From NCBI GenBank assembly GCA_963971575.1, contig OZ020611.1:245978654-246042653 (forward strand): 64,000 bases of DNA, written 5' to 3'. The position numbers and the translations under genes are program-made. Under the pieces are notes generated by a model. The model did no database searches. It was not told where the DNA came from and saw nothing but the letters and a program-made list of their open reading frames with translations. Positions 1 to 11,040 of the stretch are shown in pieces. Origin of the DNA: Liopterus haemorrhoidalis (lineage: Eukaryota; Arthropoda; Insecta; Coleoptera; Dytiscidae). Position 1 is the stretch's first letter; each line of letters begins with the position of its first letter.

Positions 1-100
1 CCAACTTGCTCACCCATCGTCTTTTCGAGAAAAATCGTGTTTCCTCTATCTTGATTCACCTTGAGATCCCTCCCTCGCTCCCCCTCTATATATATATATC

Positions 101-127
101 TACAGGACCGGCGGTTGGGAAACACTG
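101..127. mobile_element. hAT-like terminus (fragment)
   Basis: The stretch ending GTTGGGAAACACTG is the reverse complement of the CAGTGTTTCCCAAC terminus common to many hAT transposons. The rest of the element would lie to the left. Only one end is seen and no target duplication can be tested. Confidence 0.35.
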
Positions 128-130
128 CTC

Positions 131-328
131 CAGGTAACTATCTGACAGATAAGGTTATATGATACTTTCTGTGCTGAATAAATGTCATCCCGTCTTTCAA
201 TACAAATGTATCTATCGGATAGTTATCTAACGGATAATGAGACAGATGTATTGAATTCACTGCTTGGTAATGACATTTATTCAGAAGATAAAGTTTCAGT
301 TAACATTATTTGGCGGATAGTTACCTAG
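131..328. mobile_element. Short TIR element (MITE), copy 1
   Basis: The ends are inverted: CAGGTAACTATCTGACAGAT on the left and, read from the opposite strand, CTAGGTAACTATCCGCCAAA on the right. The roughly 200-bp interior has no coding capacity and repeats the motif GATAGTTATCT. A related copy lies at about 33946-34090, which supports a dispersed repeat. Superfamily not assigned. Confidence 0.55.
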
Positions 329-1042
329 TGGTTTAAATGAAGATGGAAACACCGGGCCTTAAGGTCATAATGCCCGGGGGGGGACACCTTAGCCCACCAA
401 ATGAACCAGTAAATAAAAAAATTAACCTGTATAAAATTCTCGAGAGATAACTCCATTATACTTCCAATAGTAATTTTCATCCCTTTCTGAGATCTCAGAA
501 TTATCATTGATAGCCCAAAAGTCATCCTATTATCACCTCTGTCCTCCCATTTTACCATATAGGCCGTGTCTCCAACGGTATAGCTCTGAAATTTTAATAA
601 ATCCTCAATCAAAATGTATAACTATTTATATAAAGATCCAAAGTAACAAAATATAAACTATTTTAGATCATGTAGTACCAAGTAACTTCCAAATTTAACG
701 TTATACCTCAGCTTCAATAATAAGAAAATAGTGTATTGGGCCCGGTAGTTCAATTTCAACCACCTGTATACTATTGATAAAATATTAATATGTGTAATAT
801 GTGTTTATTCTCCTAAAGAATTATTTTAAGCAATTCTGTTCCTTATTTATTAATTGTTAATGACTATATTCCTTAATGAGCTTTATCAGGATTAACCATC
901 TTGATACGTAGTGATACGTGATTTTTGCAAGTGGCGTCTTCATTTTTTTCTGACGTTTTTAGTTATTTTTAAGTGATAAAAGTGCAGAAAATACTTGAAA
1001 TAGTCTGTTATAGTGTGGACTTTAGTGTTTAGACTCGATGCA
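329..1042. other. Unassigned AT-rich DNA
   Basis: AT-rich sequence with no recognisable gene, RNA or transposon end. Short open frames here show no family motifs. Confidence 0.4.
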
Positions 1043-1467
1043 GACCAAAATTGGAGCGACTGGAAAGGTATTTGTAGAAATTTTTGTTAATTTTATAATG
1101 TAAGTCATTGTTATGTAGAATGTGCTTCTATGGACAATATAAAAACACATACATACATGCATACACTATCGGCTATAAATAGAGAAACAAAAATATTTTT
1201 TAAATAATTTTCATAAATCCCGATTATTGACTAAATGAATATTGAATTATATTGGTATAGCAACAACAATTTATAAGTTAGAACCTGCTCTTAAAAATAT
1301 TTGTTGTACTGGTACAATGAATAAAATAATTAACTTTCTGCTGCAGCAGACCATCTGCATATTTTTTTTGTAAGACTTAATAATAAAACAATATTTTGTG
1401 GTTAAATTTTTTCTTTTGCCCTAGCTCCCGTTTTTGTCCCGGTTTAGAGTTTCATAATTATGGTAAG

Positions 1468-1507
<40 letters not shown>

Positions 1508-1957
1508 GGTAAGCCTATATATATATATATATAGGCTTACCATAATTATGAAACTCTAAACCGGGACAAAAACGGGAGCTAGGGCAAAAGAAAAAATTTA
1601 ACCACAAAATATTGTTTTATTATTAAGTCTTACAAAAAAAATATGCAGATGGTCTGCTGCAGCAGAAAGTTAATTATTTTATTCATTGTACCAGTACAAC
1701 AAATATTTTTAAGAGCAGGTTCTAACTTATAAATTGTTGTTGCTATACCAATATAATTCAATATTCATTTAGTCAATAATCGGGATTTATGAAAATTATT
1801 TAAAAAATATTTTTGTTTCTCTATTTATAGCCGATAGTGTATGCATGTATGTATGTGTTTTTATATTGTCCATAGAAGCACATTCTACATAACAATGACT
1901 TACATTATAAAATTAACAAAAATTTCTACAAATACCTTTCCAGTCGCTCCAATTTTG

Positions 1958-1960
<3 letters not shown>
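1043..1960. repeat. 918-bp near-perfect palindrome (430-bp arms)
   Basis: Positions 1043-1472 are the reverse complement of 1531-1960. The pairing sum is 3003 at both ends (1043 with 1960, 1441 with 1562), so the arms have no net insertion or deletion. By eye I found only one mismatch, at the outer edge (1045 against 1958). The centre is an AT microsatellite into which a short direct copy of the left arm end (about 1504-1518, TATGGTAAGCCTATATA) is repeated. It could be a foldback element, an inverted duplication, or an assembly artefact from fold-back reads. Confidence 0.9.

Positions 1961-2002
<42 letters not shown>
1961..2002. repeat. (TA)n microsatellite
   Basis: An uninterrupted run of TA dinucleotides directly follows the right arm of the palindrome. 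Similar runs form the palindrome centre at 1471-1503 and 1516-1532. Confidence 0.9.
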
Positions 2003-2004
<2 letters not shown>

Positions 2005-2055
2005 TTATATAGGCTTCATGTATATACACACACATATACATATATATAGGGGGGC

Positions 2056-2116
2056 CGCAGACAATATTTAAGTTATTTTGGGGGGGTCCCATGCCAGAAA
2101 ATGTTGAGAAACACTG
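2056..2116. mobile_element. hAT-like terminus (fragment)
   Basis: GTTGAGAAACACTG ends this segment and GGGGGGGTCCCATG precedes it. Read in reverse this is CAGTGTTTCTCAAC followed by a run of C, a common hAT terminal pattern. The partner end was not located. Confidence 0.4.
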
Positions 2117-2214
2117 ATCTAATGCACAATAATGAAGACCTTTCGCAAGATAAATCCTTGAGAGAATGATCACTGCTATTGACAAGAATTTTGCCGACAC
2201 GAACGACCCGAACA

Positions 2215-2379
2215 CACTGTTCCCCTTTTGATCTCATTTTCGTTGATTATGAAAAAGCATTTAACTCGATCGACAAATGGCAAATACAGTTTGAGAATAG
2301 TGTAGTAGGAATTTTGAAATCGCCGTGCGCCGAGCTGATGTTAAAGAGCGTTGTTATTGATGGGATGTTGTTGAAATAG
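2215..2379 (+). pseudogene. LINE reverse transcriptase relic
   Basis: A 66-codon frame around here encodes LIFVDYEKAFNSIDKW (about 2233-2280). It matches reverse transcriptase motif A of non-LTR retrotransposons of the craniofacial/RTE-like kind, whose usual form is a DYEKAFDS-type motif. No motif B or C follows before the stop, so this is a small dead fragment. The exact clade cannot be set from so short a piece. Confidence 0.5.
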
Positions 2380-3254
2380 CAGCGTGGCACTGACCTGTAA
2401 CATATCTATTGCATTTCTATCGCTGTCACTTCCAACTTAATATATTCACTAGCGAGCAACGAGCAGCGAACAGCCAGCAGCGACTAGACAAACACATGTC
2501 CCATCATGTAACTGGACACTCTATCTACTCATATCATCTCAATTTGTACTTTTTAATAAATTCAGACACATAGTTTTATTCTGATATTTGATGAAGATAA
2601 ATTTTTTAATTATGCTAATCTCAAAAACACAGCTTACGAATTACTTTGGACGTTCTCTTTTAAATAAACTACTTTCTAGCAGATTGGCGTCAAATGGACG
2701 GTACCGATATTTCCGGGTTTTAATCCCAGGATAATAGGAATCAGTGACAGCTACATAAGAGCTGCAAAGCTGCAGCTCCCCCAAAATTAACTGAATTTAA
2801 ATATTACAGACGTTTATGATATTTTTCATTCTCTCTATCTCTCAAAATTTACTTAATTCTTGATAAATCATCTCACTATTGTTGTGCGTCATGCATTAAA
2901 CAAATTGTTCGTTTACAAGTTATGATGGACAATATGCTTCAGATACTGGTAGCTTGGATTATTGTAACGCGGTGATTGGCATGACTGACAGACCAATTCT
3001 GTAACTCAGTTACTATGATCATTATATCTAAATTTGTCCCTATGAGCAAGGCCAGTTACTATCATGAATGAAAGTCTTTTTATAATATGTTATCTTGTAG
3101 TAACGTTACTACACAGTAAATATTTACAGAATTGATCTGTGAGGGTAACGTATGGTTATACACTTTCGGAGCTGCAGATGTTTGCAGTCAAAATTTTGTT
3201 TTTACAATTAAATATGTCTCAAACATTCATATTCGGACCCTCTGTGGACTTCTT
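2380..3254. other. Unassigned AT-rich DNA
   Basis: No gene or clear repeat seen. The stretch CGAGCAACGAGCAGCGAACAG near 2452 is a short imperfect CAGCGA-type repeat. Confidence 0.35.
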
Positions 3255-3318
3255 TCACTTATTACATACCTACGAAACTCTAAAATGTGTGAAAATTCCC
3301 TCTTCACATCAGTTTTTC
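3255..3318 (+). mobile_element. Helentron-like family A, 3' end remnant
   Basis: TACATACCTACGAAACTCTA followed by AATGTGTGAAAATTC and CTTCACATCAGTTTTT matches the 3' terminus of the family A copies, including the remains of the terminal hairpin. The body upstream is lost or too diverged to recognise. Confidence 0.55.
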
Positions 3319-4028
3319 TTATATTCATTCATTGTTCAACTGGTAGTATCGTAAATATTCGAGTAGAGTAAAAACGTAAATTTTTTCGTAGCGTAGAAAT
3401 TCCACCGCAAATATTTGATAAAAGAACTACGGTCATGAAAAGGTTAGGATTTCATTAATAAAAGCTCCTGCACGAGCTCCGGGTAACAAATGTCGGACGC
3501 CCTGATACGGATGTCTCCAAAATCTTGGACAGCTGAAAAAGCTTTTGTGCCAGGCAGCTGAAAAAATTATCCAGATGATTTGCTTAGGATTCCAAATAAA
3601 TTTTCGTCCTCGCCCACAAATTGCATTGCTGACGGCGGTAATCTCAGTAATCTCTTAAACAGTTTGTATAGAATAGTTAAATTTTTGTGAAGTCAAATTT
3701 TTATATAGTTTTTAACCCAAAAATTTAAATTACTCCCTTATTATTAACAGCCAAAACTTATATTACAAATATTGTTAAGAATAAGAAGACAAGTCTTTTA
3801 TTCAAATGCATTTTTTTGATAAGATAAATATTTGGAGAGTTATGGCGGAAAACCCCAAAAATTTAAAAATTAATATATCTTTTATTATAAAACTTTTCTT
3901 AAGGTGTTTTAAGGTTTTTCTCCTTCTTTTGCCCTGCAGCATCGCCATTAAAAAGAAATAAGAAGACCGTAAACGTATTTTATATTCTTTTTACCTATAT
4001 ATGTTTTTTTTTTTTTCATATAATACAT
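3319..4028. other. Unassigned AT-rich DNA
   Basis: Nothing recognised between the family A remnant and the mariner relic. Confidence 0.35.
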
Positions 4029-4689
4029 GCGTTGGGTATTAACTGTTTCACCAGGTTTTAACAATTCATAATAGATCACACCCTTTTGGTCCCACCAAGT
4101 ACAGAGCATTGTCTTTTTGCCAAAGCGATTCGGTCTTGCAGTTGATGTGGATGGTGAGCCTGTGTTCACCCATGATTTTTTGCGTTTGCGATTTTCAAAA
4201 TAAATCTAATTTTCATCGCCAGTAATGATACGATGCAAAAAAGACTTTCTTTTGTATCGTACAAGCAAAATTTCACAAGTTTTTTGCGTTTTTCCATCTG
4301 CCTCTCATTCAATGCATGTGAAACCATCTGCCGACTTTCTGGATCTTACCCATCTCTCGTAGGCGATTGGAAACAGCTTGTTGACTAACGCCTAACTGCT
4401 CTGCTAGTTGTTTTTGTGATTGACTATCGTCTTCCTGTAGCAATGTTTCCAATTTTGTATCTTCATATTTTTTTGGAGGTTTTCCATGTTCTTTGTCTGT
4501 AAGATCAAAGTCACCACTTTTGAAACGCCGAAACCATCGTTCACACGTATCTTGCGATGGAGCATATTCACCATAAGCTTCTCGAAGCAGTCGGTATGAT
4601 TCAGCAGCAGTTTTTCTCAAATGAAAACAAAACAGTAGTACTGTCCGCGAATGCTCTTTATTTGGCACAAAATTTGACATTTTTAACAC
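4029..4689 (-). pseudogene. mariner transposase, truncated and frameshifted
   Basis: This is the remnant of a cut-and-paste transposase acting on TA targets. The N-terminal part (4309-4689) has the paired-like helix-turn-helix with RKTAAESYRLLREAYGEY, the GKPPKKYED linker and QLAEQLGVSQQAVSNRL. The DDE part begins near 4230 with ENRKRKKSW-type residues and continues in a second frame (4029-4169) with RPNRFGKKTMLCTWWDQKG and LLKPGETVNTQR. The two parts lie in different frames. The Trp codon after the first catalytic Asp region is replaced by TAG, so the gene is dead. The family protein is about 345 residues; only about two thirds is present. It resembles the mauritiana/cecropia type of mariner. 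Confidence 0.85.
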
Positions 4690-4846
4690 AGTAAAACAAA
4701 ACTATATGATCACTTTTCAAATTATAACCTACACGCATATGACACTTAACGATAACTTAACAAAACATGTGTTGAAACTTTGAACTATATAATCTGTATG
4801 CGCGGCAAGTTTGAAAAAAATCCGCATTTCATACTTGTATACCTGG
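4029..4846 (-). mobile_element. mariner element, 3'-truncated
   Basis: The right boundary reads, on the minus strand, TA then CCAGGTATACAAGTATGAAA, close to the CCAGGTGTACAAGTAGG terminus known for Mos1-type mariners. The transposase remnant runs leftward from there. Similarity stops near 4029, so the 3' third, including the last catalytic Asp and the other TIR, is missing. Confidence 0.75.
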
Positions 4847-4848
4847 TA

Positions 4849-5525
4849 TATCCCATAGGATTTACAAGACCTATCAACAAAAGTCATTATTAACTACAAC
4901 CAAATATCTGGTTACGTTGTCATATTTACGATACATACTGAAGTGAAGAGATGTCACCTCCGTTTTCTGAAGTTGCGTAATATAACTGAGGAGGCTGGTT
5001 ATTAGTGTATTTGTTCGTGGGCCGTGGGTTGGGAGATGATGGCACAGTGGCCAGGAAGCAGGAAGTGCAGTTGCGAGCTATGCAAATAGCGCTATTTATA
5101 AAATGCCCTCGGCAAACAGGAGGACAGGACAAGGCACGGGGAGGAGTACCAGGGGAGCAGACAACTAACTGGATTACAGTGAATATCCCGGAGGCCGTTT
5201 TGTCGCTTATCCTCACTAATGTCTTCATCTCCTGCTCCTTCTCCTTCCTCCTTTATTCTATTACGCCTTGTTGTGGAGATAACAGTGTTCCGGATGAAAA
5301 CTTATTTGATTTTAAAGCTTCTTTATTATCTGCAGACGTGTTCTGACAGTGTTTCTCGCTTTTATTGAAAAGAACGTCAATCTTTATATCATTGCTTTGC
5401 ATTATTAGATTTTTTCATGGTTATGTCTGTGGTAAAAATCAAATTTTATGATTGCTGAGATGTCGATTTTATGATCGTATGGGAGCATTAACACTGCGTA
5501 TAACTCCCAGTGGTTACAAGTTATA
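4849..5525. other. Unassigned; moderately GC-rich part 4990-5230
   Basis: No gene recognised. The 4990-5230 stretch is less AT-rich than its surroundings and has an open frame on the plus strand, but it shows no domain, splice logic or codon signal that I can support. Confidence 0.3.
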
Positions 5526-6123
5526 CCCTTTTCACATTAGAACTTTAAGACGAGGGAACTTAAAGTTCACCGATGTTTAACATCGGTATGCTTTCACACT
5601 TGATATTTAAATCTCTGGTGCTGTCATCAGCTACAGTAATTTTGTCCTTAAGTTACCGTCATGAAATTACCAGTTTTGAACTGTCTGCGCAGACTCACAT
5701 TTTGAATTATTATAAACAAATATGGATATTTCATTTCATTCTACAATAAAGACACTACAATAAAGAATATATTACACCTGTATTAACATGTAAGTCGATA
5801 CATTTTTTCTCAATTATTGTAGCTCTGTATTTTATCAAACACATTATTAAAATAAATAATTTTATTATAACAATAAGTATAAACTTCTTATAACGTCGAT
5901 ATAATACAGTATTCTTGTTTATGATAATATAAAATGTTGACAGTACAAATTCAAGGAGTATTTTTTTATAATATAAATTAAGTTGGCAATGCGGACGATG
6001 TTTAAGACGCAGATATCTGTCTTAAACATCGCTTGTATTTAGACGAGGCCATACGGTTTCACATTAGCCTTTAAAGATACATTCACTTTAACATCCGATC
6101 TTAAAGTTCTAGTGTGAAAAGGG
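5526..6123. mobile_element. TA-flanked MITE, 598 bp
   Basis: Left terminus CCCTTTTCACATTAGAACTT and right terminus (opposite strand) CCCTTTTCACACTAGAACTT form TIRs of about 27 bp with one mismatch in the first 20. Each end is flanked by TA (5524-5525 and 6124-6125), which fits a Tc1/mariner-type target. The interior is non-coding and holds local hairpins such as GATGTTTAACATC and AGATATCT. Confidence 0.75.
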
Positions 6124-6140
6124 TACTACAAAACTAATAA

Positions 6141-7262
6141 CACTGGTCAACACAATTTTTGTTGACTTACATCTAAGACTTGTTTCTTACTAATTTTGTG
6201 CTGCTGAACTCAAATATCACATCAGTTTTTGCTTATCACATCAGATTTTTGCTCTACAACAAATACATATTTTCGGACAAATAATGCTTCTATCGTTTAA
6301 TTTTAGACGTCGATACTGTTATTGGTACAAATTTGGCGAACAATAAGGACCAAATAATTAGAAAATATTCTTAAAATTTTATTTATAGTGAAAGAAAGAA
6401 AATGAGAACAGTTTTAATTACATTTTAATGCATTGGAGTGTTAAAATAAAAATACAAAATAATTTAAGGATTAAATGGTCGTTTGTAAGATCTTCTGGAG
6501 TGCACCATTCCTGATAAGATTCTTTTAATACTCTCAACAGTAGTCAGCCATCATGTGAGTATCCCACCTTCCTTGATAACGTCTCTCCATCTCTTTTAAA
6601 TCCTGATGGAAACGTTCACTCTGTTCATCACTCTCAACATCTCCAAGATTGACAGGAAATTTCTCAAGATGACTGTTTAAAAAATGAAGTTTCACGCTCA
6701 GGTTGCACCCCAGATGATGAAAATTTTCAAATTTTCAACGACCTCCACATAGTTTTCGGCTTTTTTATTCCCAAGAAAATTTTTGATGAGCGCCGCGAAA
6801 GACTGCCATGCATTCTTCTCCATATCATCCATATGTACAGTGAAATGTGGATCATTCACTAATTTTCTAATTTTTGGTCCGTCAAAAATGCCAGGTTTAG
6901 CTTCTCATTACTGAGACTTTGAAATGTTTCAGATATATATTTGAAACAGTCACCATCTTTGTTCAACGCTTTTACAAACTGCTTCATTAGACCCAGTTTA
7001 ATATGAAGAGGGAGAAAATGATTTTTGTTCGCTCCACCAAAGGTTCGTGTATTTTGTTTGGGTCTCCAACATTTAAATCTATTCTCACCGGCCAATGCTT
7101 ATCTCTCGCTCTGCTGCCCCACAAACACAAAATACGATAGAACAAAAATTTGACATGATAGGCAGAAACTGTTAACATTTTTGAAATCAGCACCCCAAAA
7201 TTAGTTAAAAATAAGTATCAGATCTAAATCAGCAAAAAAAAGATTAAATTTGCTGACCAGTG
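6141..7262 (-). mobile_element. TIR-bounded element carrying an uncharacterised ORF
   Basis: The ends are CACTGGTCAACACAA at 6141 and, on the opposite strand, CACTGGTCAGCAAA at 7262. They enclose the pseudogene described next. I cannot define a clean target duplication, so that these ends bound one element is an inference from the pairing of termini around the gene. Confidence 0.45.
6475..7145 (-). pseudogene. Relic of a widespread insect/cnidarian protein of unknown function
   Basis: Reading the minus strand in shifting frames gives CLWGSRARDKHWP, PLHIKLGLMKQFVKAL, FKYISETFQSLSNEKL, KPGIFDGPKIRKL, EKNAWQSF, NFLGNKKAENYVE and, in yet another frame, the counterparts of SDEQSERFHQDLKEMERRYQ and MMADYCW. 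From memory these belong to a repetitive protein family found in many insects and Hydra, commonly left as uncharacterised. Its biochemical role is unknown to me. Frameshifts near 6890 and 6700 and several stops make it non-functional. Its place between inverted termini suggests that the family is transposon-borne. Confidence 0.6.
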
Positions 7263-7279
7263 TAATCAATTTTAAAAAA

Positions 7280-9113
7280 TCAGCTGTGGCCACCACAGGA
7301 CCGACCGCCATCATAAAGTACTTATATAAATTACATTCTAGCAATAGAGTAGAAATAACTTGACCTAATATTTTCTAACAGAGATATTATTTATCATGAC
7401 CATGGAAACGTTACATATAAATATGAAAAAATCAGCTGTGGCCACCACAGGACCGACCGCCATAATAAAGTACTTATATAAATTACATTCTAGCAGCAGA
7501 GTAGAATTAACTTGACCTAATATTTTCTAACAGAGATATTATTTATCATGACCTTGGAAACGTTACATATAAATACGAAAATATTGAGACTTGGAAAAAA
7601 TTTCGAAAAATTTCACAGAAATTATTCGAAATTTTTCGTTTTATCAAAAAACGTCTCAAATAAAAGTTATTAGTTATTGCTTTGGTTAATGTTCCGTATA
7701 AGTCCACCAGGCATAACTCGTCAGACAGAACGTGTATGTTAGTTGGAATGAGATTTGGTCTTGACGAAGCGCCGCCCCTTTCTTTCAAAATATAACATTT
7801 ACGATTCTGAAATCTAAATAAGTACTTGATAGTTATACGTTTTGAAATCCAAGCAATTATTTAATAAGTGTTTGTTAACATTTAGCTCGTATTAAGGTTT
7901 TTAAAGAAAAACTTGAAGAACGAAATTTCAGTATTTATACCCTTAAAGTCATATTTAAATAGTTTGAATGAGATTTATAGTATACATATGTTGAAAAACA
8001 CTAATTTTATTAAAAGAGAGAATCCTCAAATTATCAATATATTCCGACCTACCAATTTTATGTCTAAAATAGGGCATTCCGTTTTTCATCGCATTCATAC
8101 ATACCAAATTATGTAAATGTATTAAAAATGTATAAAGCATTTATATATCTTCACTATATGCAAACCAACAATGATAAAACTAGTAGGCAAATCCAGAGCC
8201 GTGAAAATCGCCACAGAATACCTTTTTATATAAAATTATCTATCCTTTTTATAACTCTTTGAAGTTGTACGCGATAAAATTTAGCTATCACAATTTGGGT
8301 TTAAATTTGGGAAAAAATGGATAGCATTTAGATCACATTGCAATTATATAAATCAGGGGTCTGGGAACTTTTTGGGACATTTACAATCATACACAATCAA
8401 ACCCTCTTTCATACACCATCTTAACACCTCTTTCATATCCTTACTCTCCATATTACTTAAAAAATTGAAATAATTATCAGCCATTTTCCAAGTTTCAGGA
8501 ACTAACTATGTAAATAACACCTGTGTAGACACCGTCCACCCTTGATTCTAAATTGCACAAAAGTTGTGTCTGATTACACCGAGCACATATGCAAGAATGA
8601 TTACTATTGGTTCCCCACTCTTACATATATTCTATTCTAAACATACAGCCTAGTTCTAATATGACGCGGTGGACTTATACGGAACATTAACCATTGCTTT
8701 CATAGCAACTTTTGTTTAATAATTTTTTTCGAGATATTTTACTGTTCTGAAATATTCGCAAATATCTTAAAATCGACACGAGTAAACTCCCATTTTTAGT
8801 CAACCGATTTTTACCAAAAGTTGATCAACTCGTGCCATTGATGGCAGAAGCTTAAATATGAAGTTTCATAAAAATCCATTCTGCCGAATTTGCTCTGCAC
8901 GTGTACACAGACAGACGGACAGACAGACGGACGGACAGACAGACGGACAGACAGACGGACGGACAGACGGACGGACAGACAGACCGACAGACATCATGCT
9001 AAAAATAGTCAAAACGTTATGTAGGGAGCTCAATTTGTTGAGATCCATCGAAATCTCGAAACGTCAAAATTGGTATGATCACAATACCTCCCTTATATAT
9101 GTTGGCGGTCGGT
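7280..9113 (-). mobile_element. Helentron-like family B, copy B1 (interrupted)
   Basis: Read on the minus strand the copy starts at 9113 with ACCGACCGCCAACATATATA and holds a (GTCY)n tract (8888-8992). It is split by a separate element at 7684-8692 and ends near 7428 with TGGCGGTCGGTCCTGTGGTG and the hairpin CTGTGGTGGCCACAG. A second, partial 3' end of about 150 bp lies at 7280-7427, so the terminus is tandemly duplicated. It has no coding capacity. Confidence 0.85.
7684..8692. mobile_element. DNA element with 25-bp TIRs and 8-bp target duplication
   Basis: The TIR begins GGTTAATGTTCCGTATAAGT at 7684 and is repeated exactly in inverse orientation at 8668-8692. ATTGCTTT occurs immediately outside both ends (7676-7683, 8693-8700), and the disrupted family B copy resumes on the far side. 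The 1009-bp interior shows no intact transposase. An 8-bp duplication fits hAT, Merlin or P types; the GG terminus is not typical of hAT. Confidence 0.9.
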
Positions 9114-9509
9114 AAAAAGTTGTGCATTATGTAATGTAACTTCAGCAGCCTGTGTACATGTTGTGTGTCCTCAATTTGAACGACCTATTTTCCTCATTGT
9201 TGTTATTGTTGTATTAAATGGTGATTTTCCCCCTAGATGTGTTATACGTATGGGAGAGGAAGTGACGTAAGAGCATGACCTATTAATATATCTGGGTGTT
9301 TATAATATGTATGATGTTATTAACATGAGCTGAGCCGGGAGAGCGCTGATCGATTTCCCATCTGTTATCAGCAGCTGTGCATCCACTGGGCTCCGTCTCC
9401 TTGACCCTGGGTCAACTCTCTGCCCTCCTCTAACCTCTGCCGCTTCAACACATCTGATCATGACTGCGCTAAAATCTTATATGATAAATTAAAGAGCGTT
9501 GGGTATTAA
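9114..9509. other. Unassigned, partly GC-richer
   Basis: No repeat or gene recognised. The part 9320-9460 has higher GC and could be unique sequence. Confidence 0.3.
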
Positions 9510-10162
9510 CCCTTAAACAGGCAAATATTTATTTGTAATGAAAAACAGGAAATTTCATAATTTCTTTATTTAATATATATTAAAGGTTACAAAAAAAAAG
9601 AAATTTATTTTTTTCTCATTTAGTAAAAAAAAAAAAAAAATCCTAATTGGTCATATCTGATGTCATCAGTGAGTCTGGCACTTGTAGGAACTCTGACTTT
9701 TTTGGCTGACTGCTCTGTTTGCAAAATCGGATTTTCTGGTCTTTGTAACATTTTCAGCTTTTATTAGCGACAAAGCTAAATGTGTCCGAAATGTTTTCAA
9801 GTTTTCATAATTTCTATTTCCGAAAGCTTCCATGTCTCTTCTGTATAGTAGCCAAGCATTATTCACGCCAATGTGAATGAGTTGGCTAAATATCCCCAAA
9901 TACCATACATTTAAAAACTGTGGTATTTTACCACTTTAGAACTTACATCGTCTGCATATGTAGACACCGCCATTGCGCACAATAAGTAAATACCCGTTCT
10001 ATAACTTCCCACACCGATAAAAGCGTCGCCACTAGTACACCACGCTTCTATGCTTATGTATTTTGCAGGATACGTAGCCCACTTTCATTTTACTTGCACC
10101 GGATTTGTATAAAAAATTTCAAATGTTGATCTATCTCACGAGATACGTTAGCCGATTAAGGG
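9510..10162 (-). mobile_element. piggyBac-type element, internally deleted
   Basis: TTAA flanks both ends (9506-9509 and 10163-10166). The termini are CCCTTAAACAGGC on the left and CCCTTAATCGGC read inward from the right, matching the CCCT start usual for piggyBac. Part of a piggyBac transposase lies inside. Confidence 0.75.
9666..9899 (-). pseudogene. piggyBac transposase C-terminal relic
   Basis: The 77-codon frame encodes HIGVNNAWLLYRRDMEAFG followed by LKTFRTHLALSLI. This is the helical region after the DDE core of piggyBac transposases, where N-A-W-L-L-Y-R-R-D is characteristic. The catalytic Asp residues and the N-terminus are absent, and the family protein is near 600 residues, so only a small piece remains. 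It sits inside the TTAA-flanked element. Confidence 0.7.
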
Positions 10163-11040
10163 TTAAGTGGAAATGCGGGAAATGTTCTGGATGAAACACT
10201 GGAAGCAGGGGTATGAAACTCATATACACGGCCTTGAAACGGTTTTAAGTTATATTCCATCCACCGACAGCGCTAAAAGCGTTTTTTTTTTAACCAACAT
10301 TTTGAGAACACTTCATTATCGGCAATTTGCGGCAATTGTTTTTGACGTTGTAACGATAGGTGACAGTAAATTGTGATTGTGACAGTGATAAATTTTATAA
10401 GAAATTTTAAATATTAGCACCACATTTTTTATTTTCAAATGGTGTAGTGTAATTAATAATATTTTAAATGGTAAATGCAAAAGAAATATAAATAGTGTAA
10501 TAAAAAAAATGACACAGACTAAATTTAATATGTACAATAAAAGTAAAAAATAAATACTTGTTTATTTCATATGCTTGCTTGCAAATAAAATAATAAAACT
10601 TAATGCTTACTGAAGTATTAACTTTTAACAATTGTAATTAATTTTAATTTTAGGAAATGAATTAGGAGAGTTGTAAATAAATTAATCATAATTTTCGGTT
10701 CAAGGCAATCTTTAATTTTCTACCAAAATTACATTTTATTTTTCAATTTTGGTAGAAAATTAATGAAGCGCGATTCATAGCAATTTAAAATAGAAAAATA
10801 TATTTGTGTGCACTACGGGTTGCATACTACCTAATCCTAGTTCATATTACAACCACGAATGTCGCAACTATCGCTGTCCAAAGCCGTAACCCGGGAGTCC
10901 GCTATCTTCCTTGTTTTATAATTTGTGACTGGAAGTTCTGGAGGGATGGGTCTTGTAACGCAATACATGTGCAGTGTAGGGCCACAGCAGGACTTATTCA
11001 GCTATTCTCGCCTGGATTCGCTTTCACTTATCATTGCATG
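10163..11040. other. Unassigned AT-rich DNA with one strong hairpin
   Basis: No gene recognised. A perfect inverted repeat is listed separately at 10712-10763. Confidence 0.35.
10712..10763. repeat. 19-bp perfect inverted repeat
   Basis: TTAATTTTCTACCAAAATT at 10712-10730 pairs exactly with 10745-10763 across a 14-nt loop. The RNA of either strand would fold into a stable hairpin. Function unknown. Confidence 0.85.

Noticed and set aside
5005..5346. 113-codon open frame in a moderately GC-rich stretch
   Set aside because: No family motif, an overlapping open frame on the other strand, and no splice or promoter evidence.
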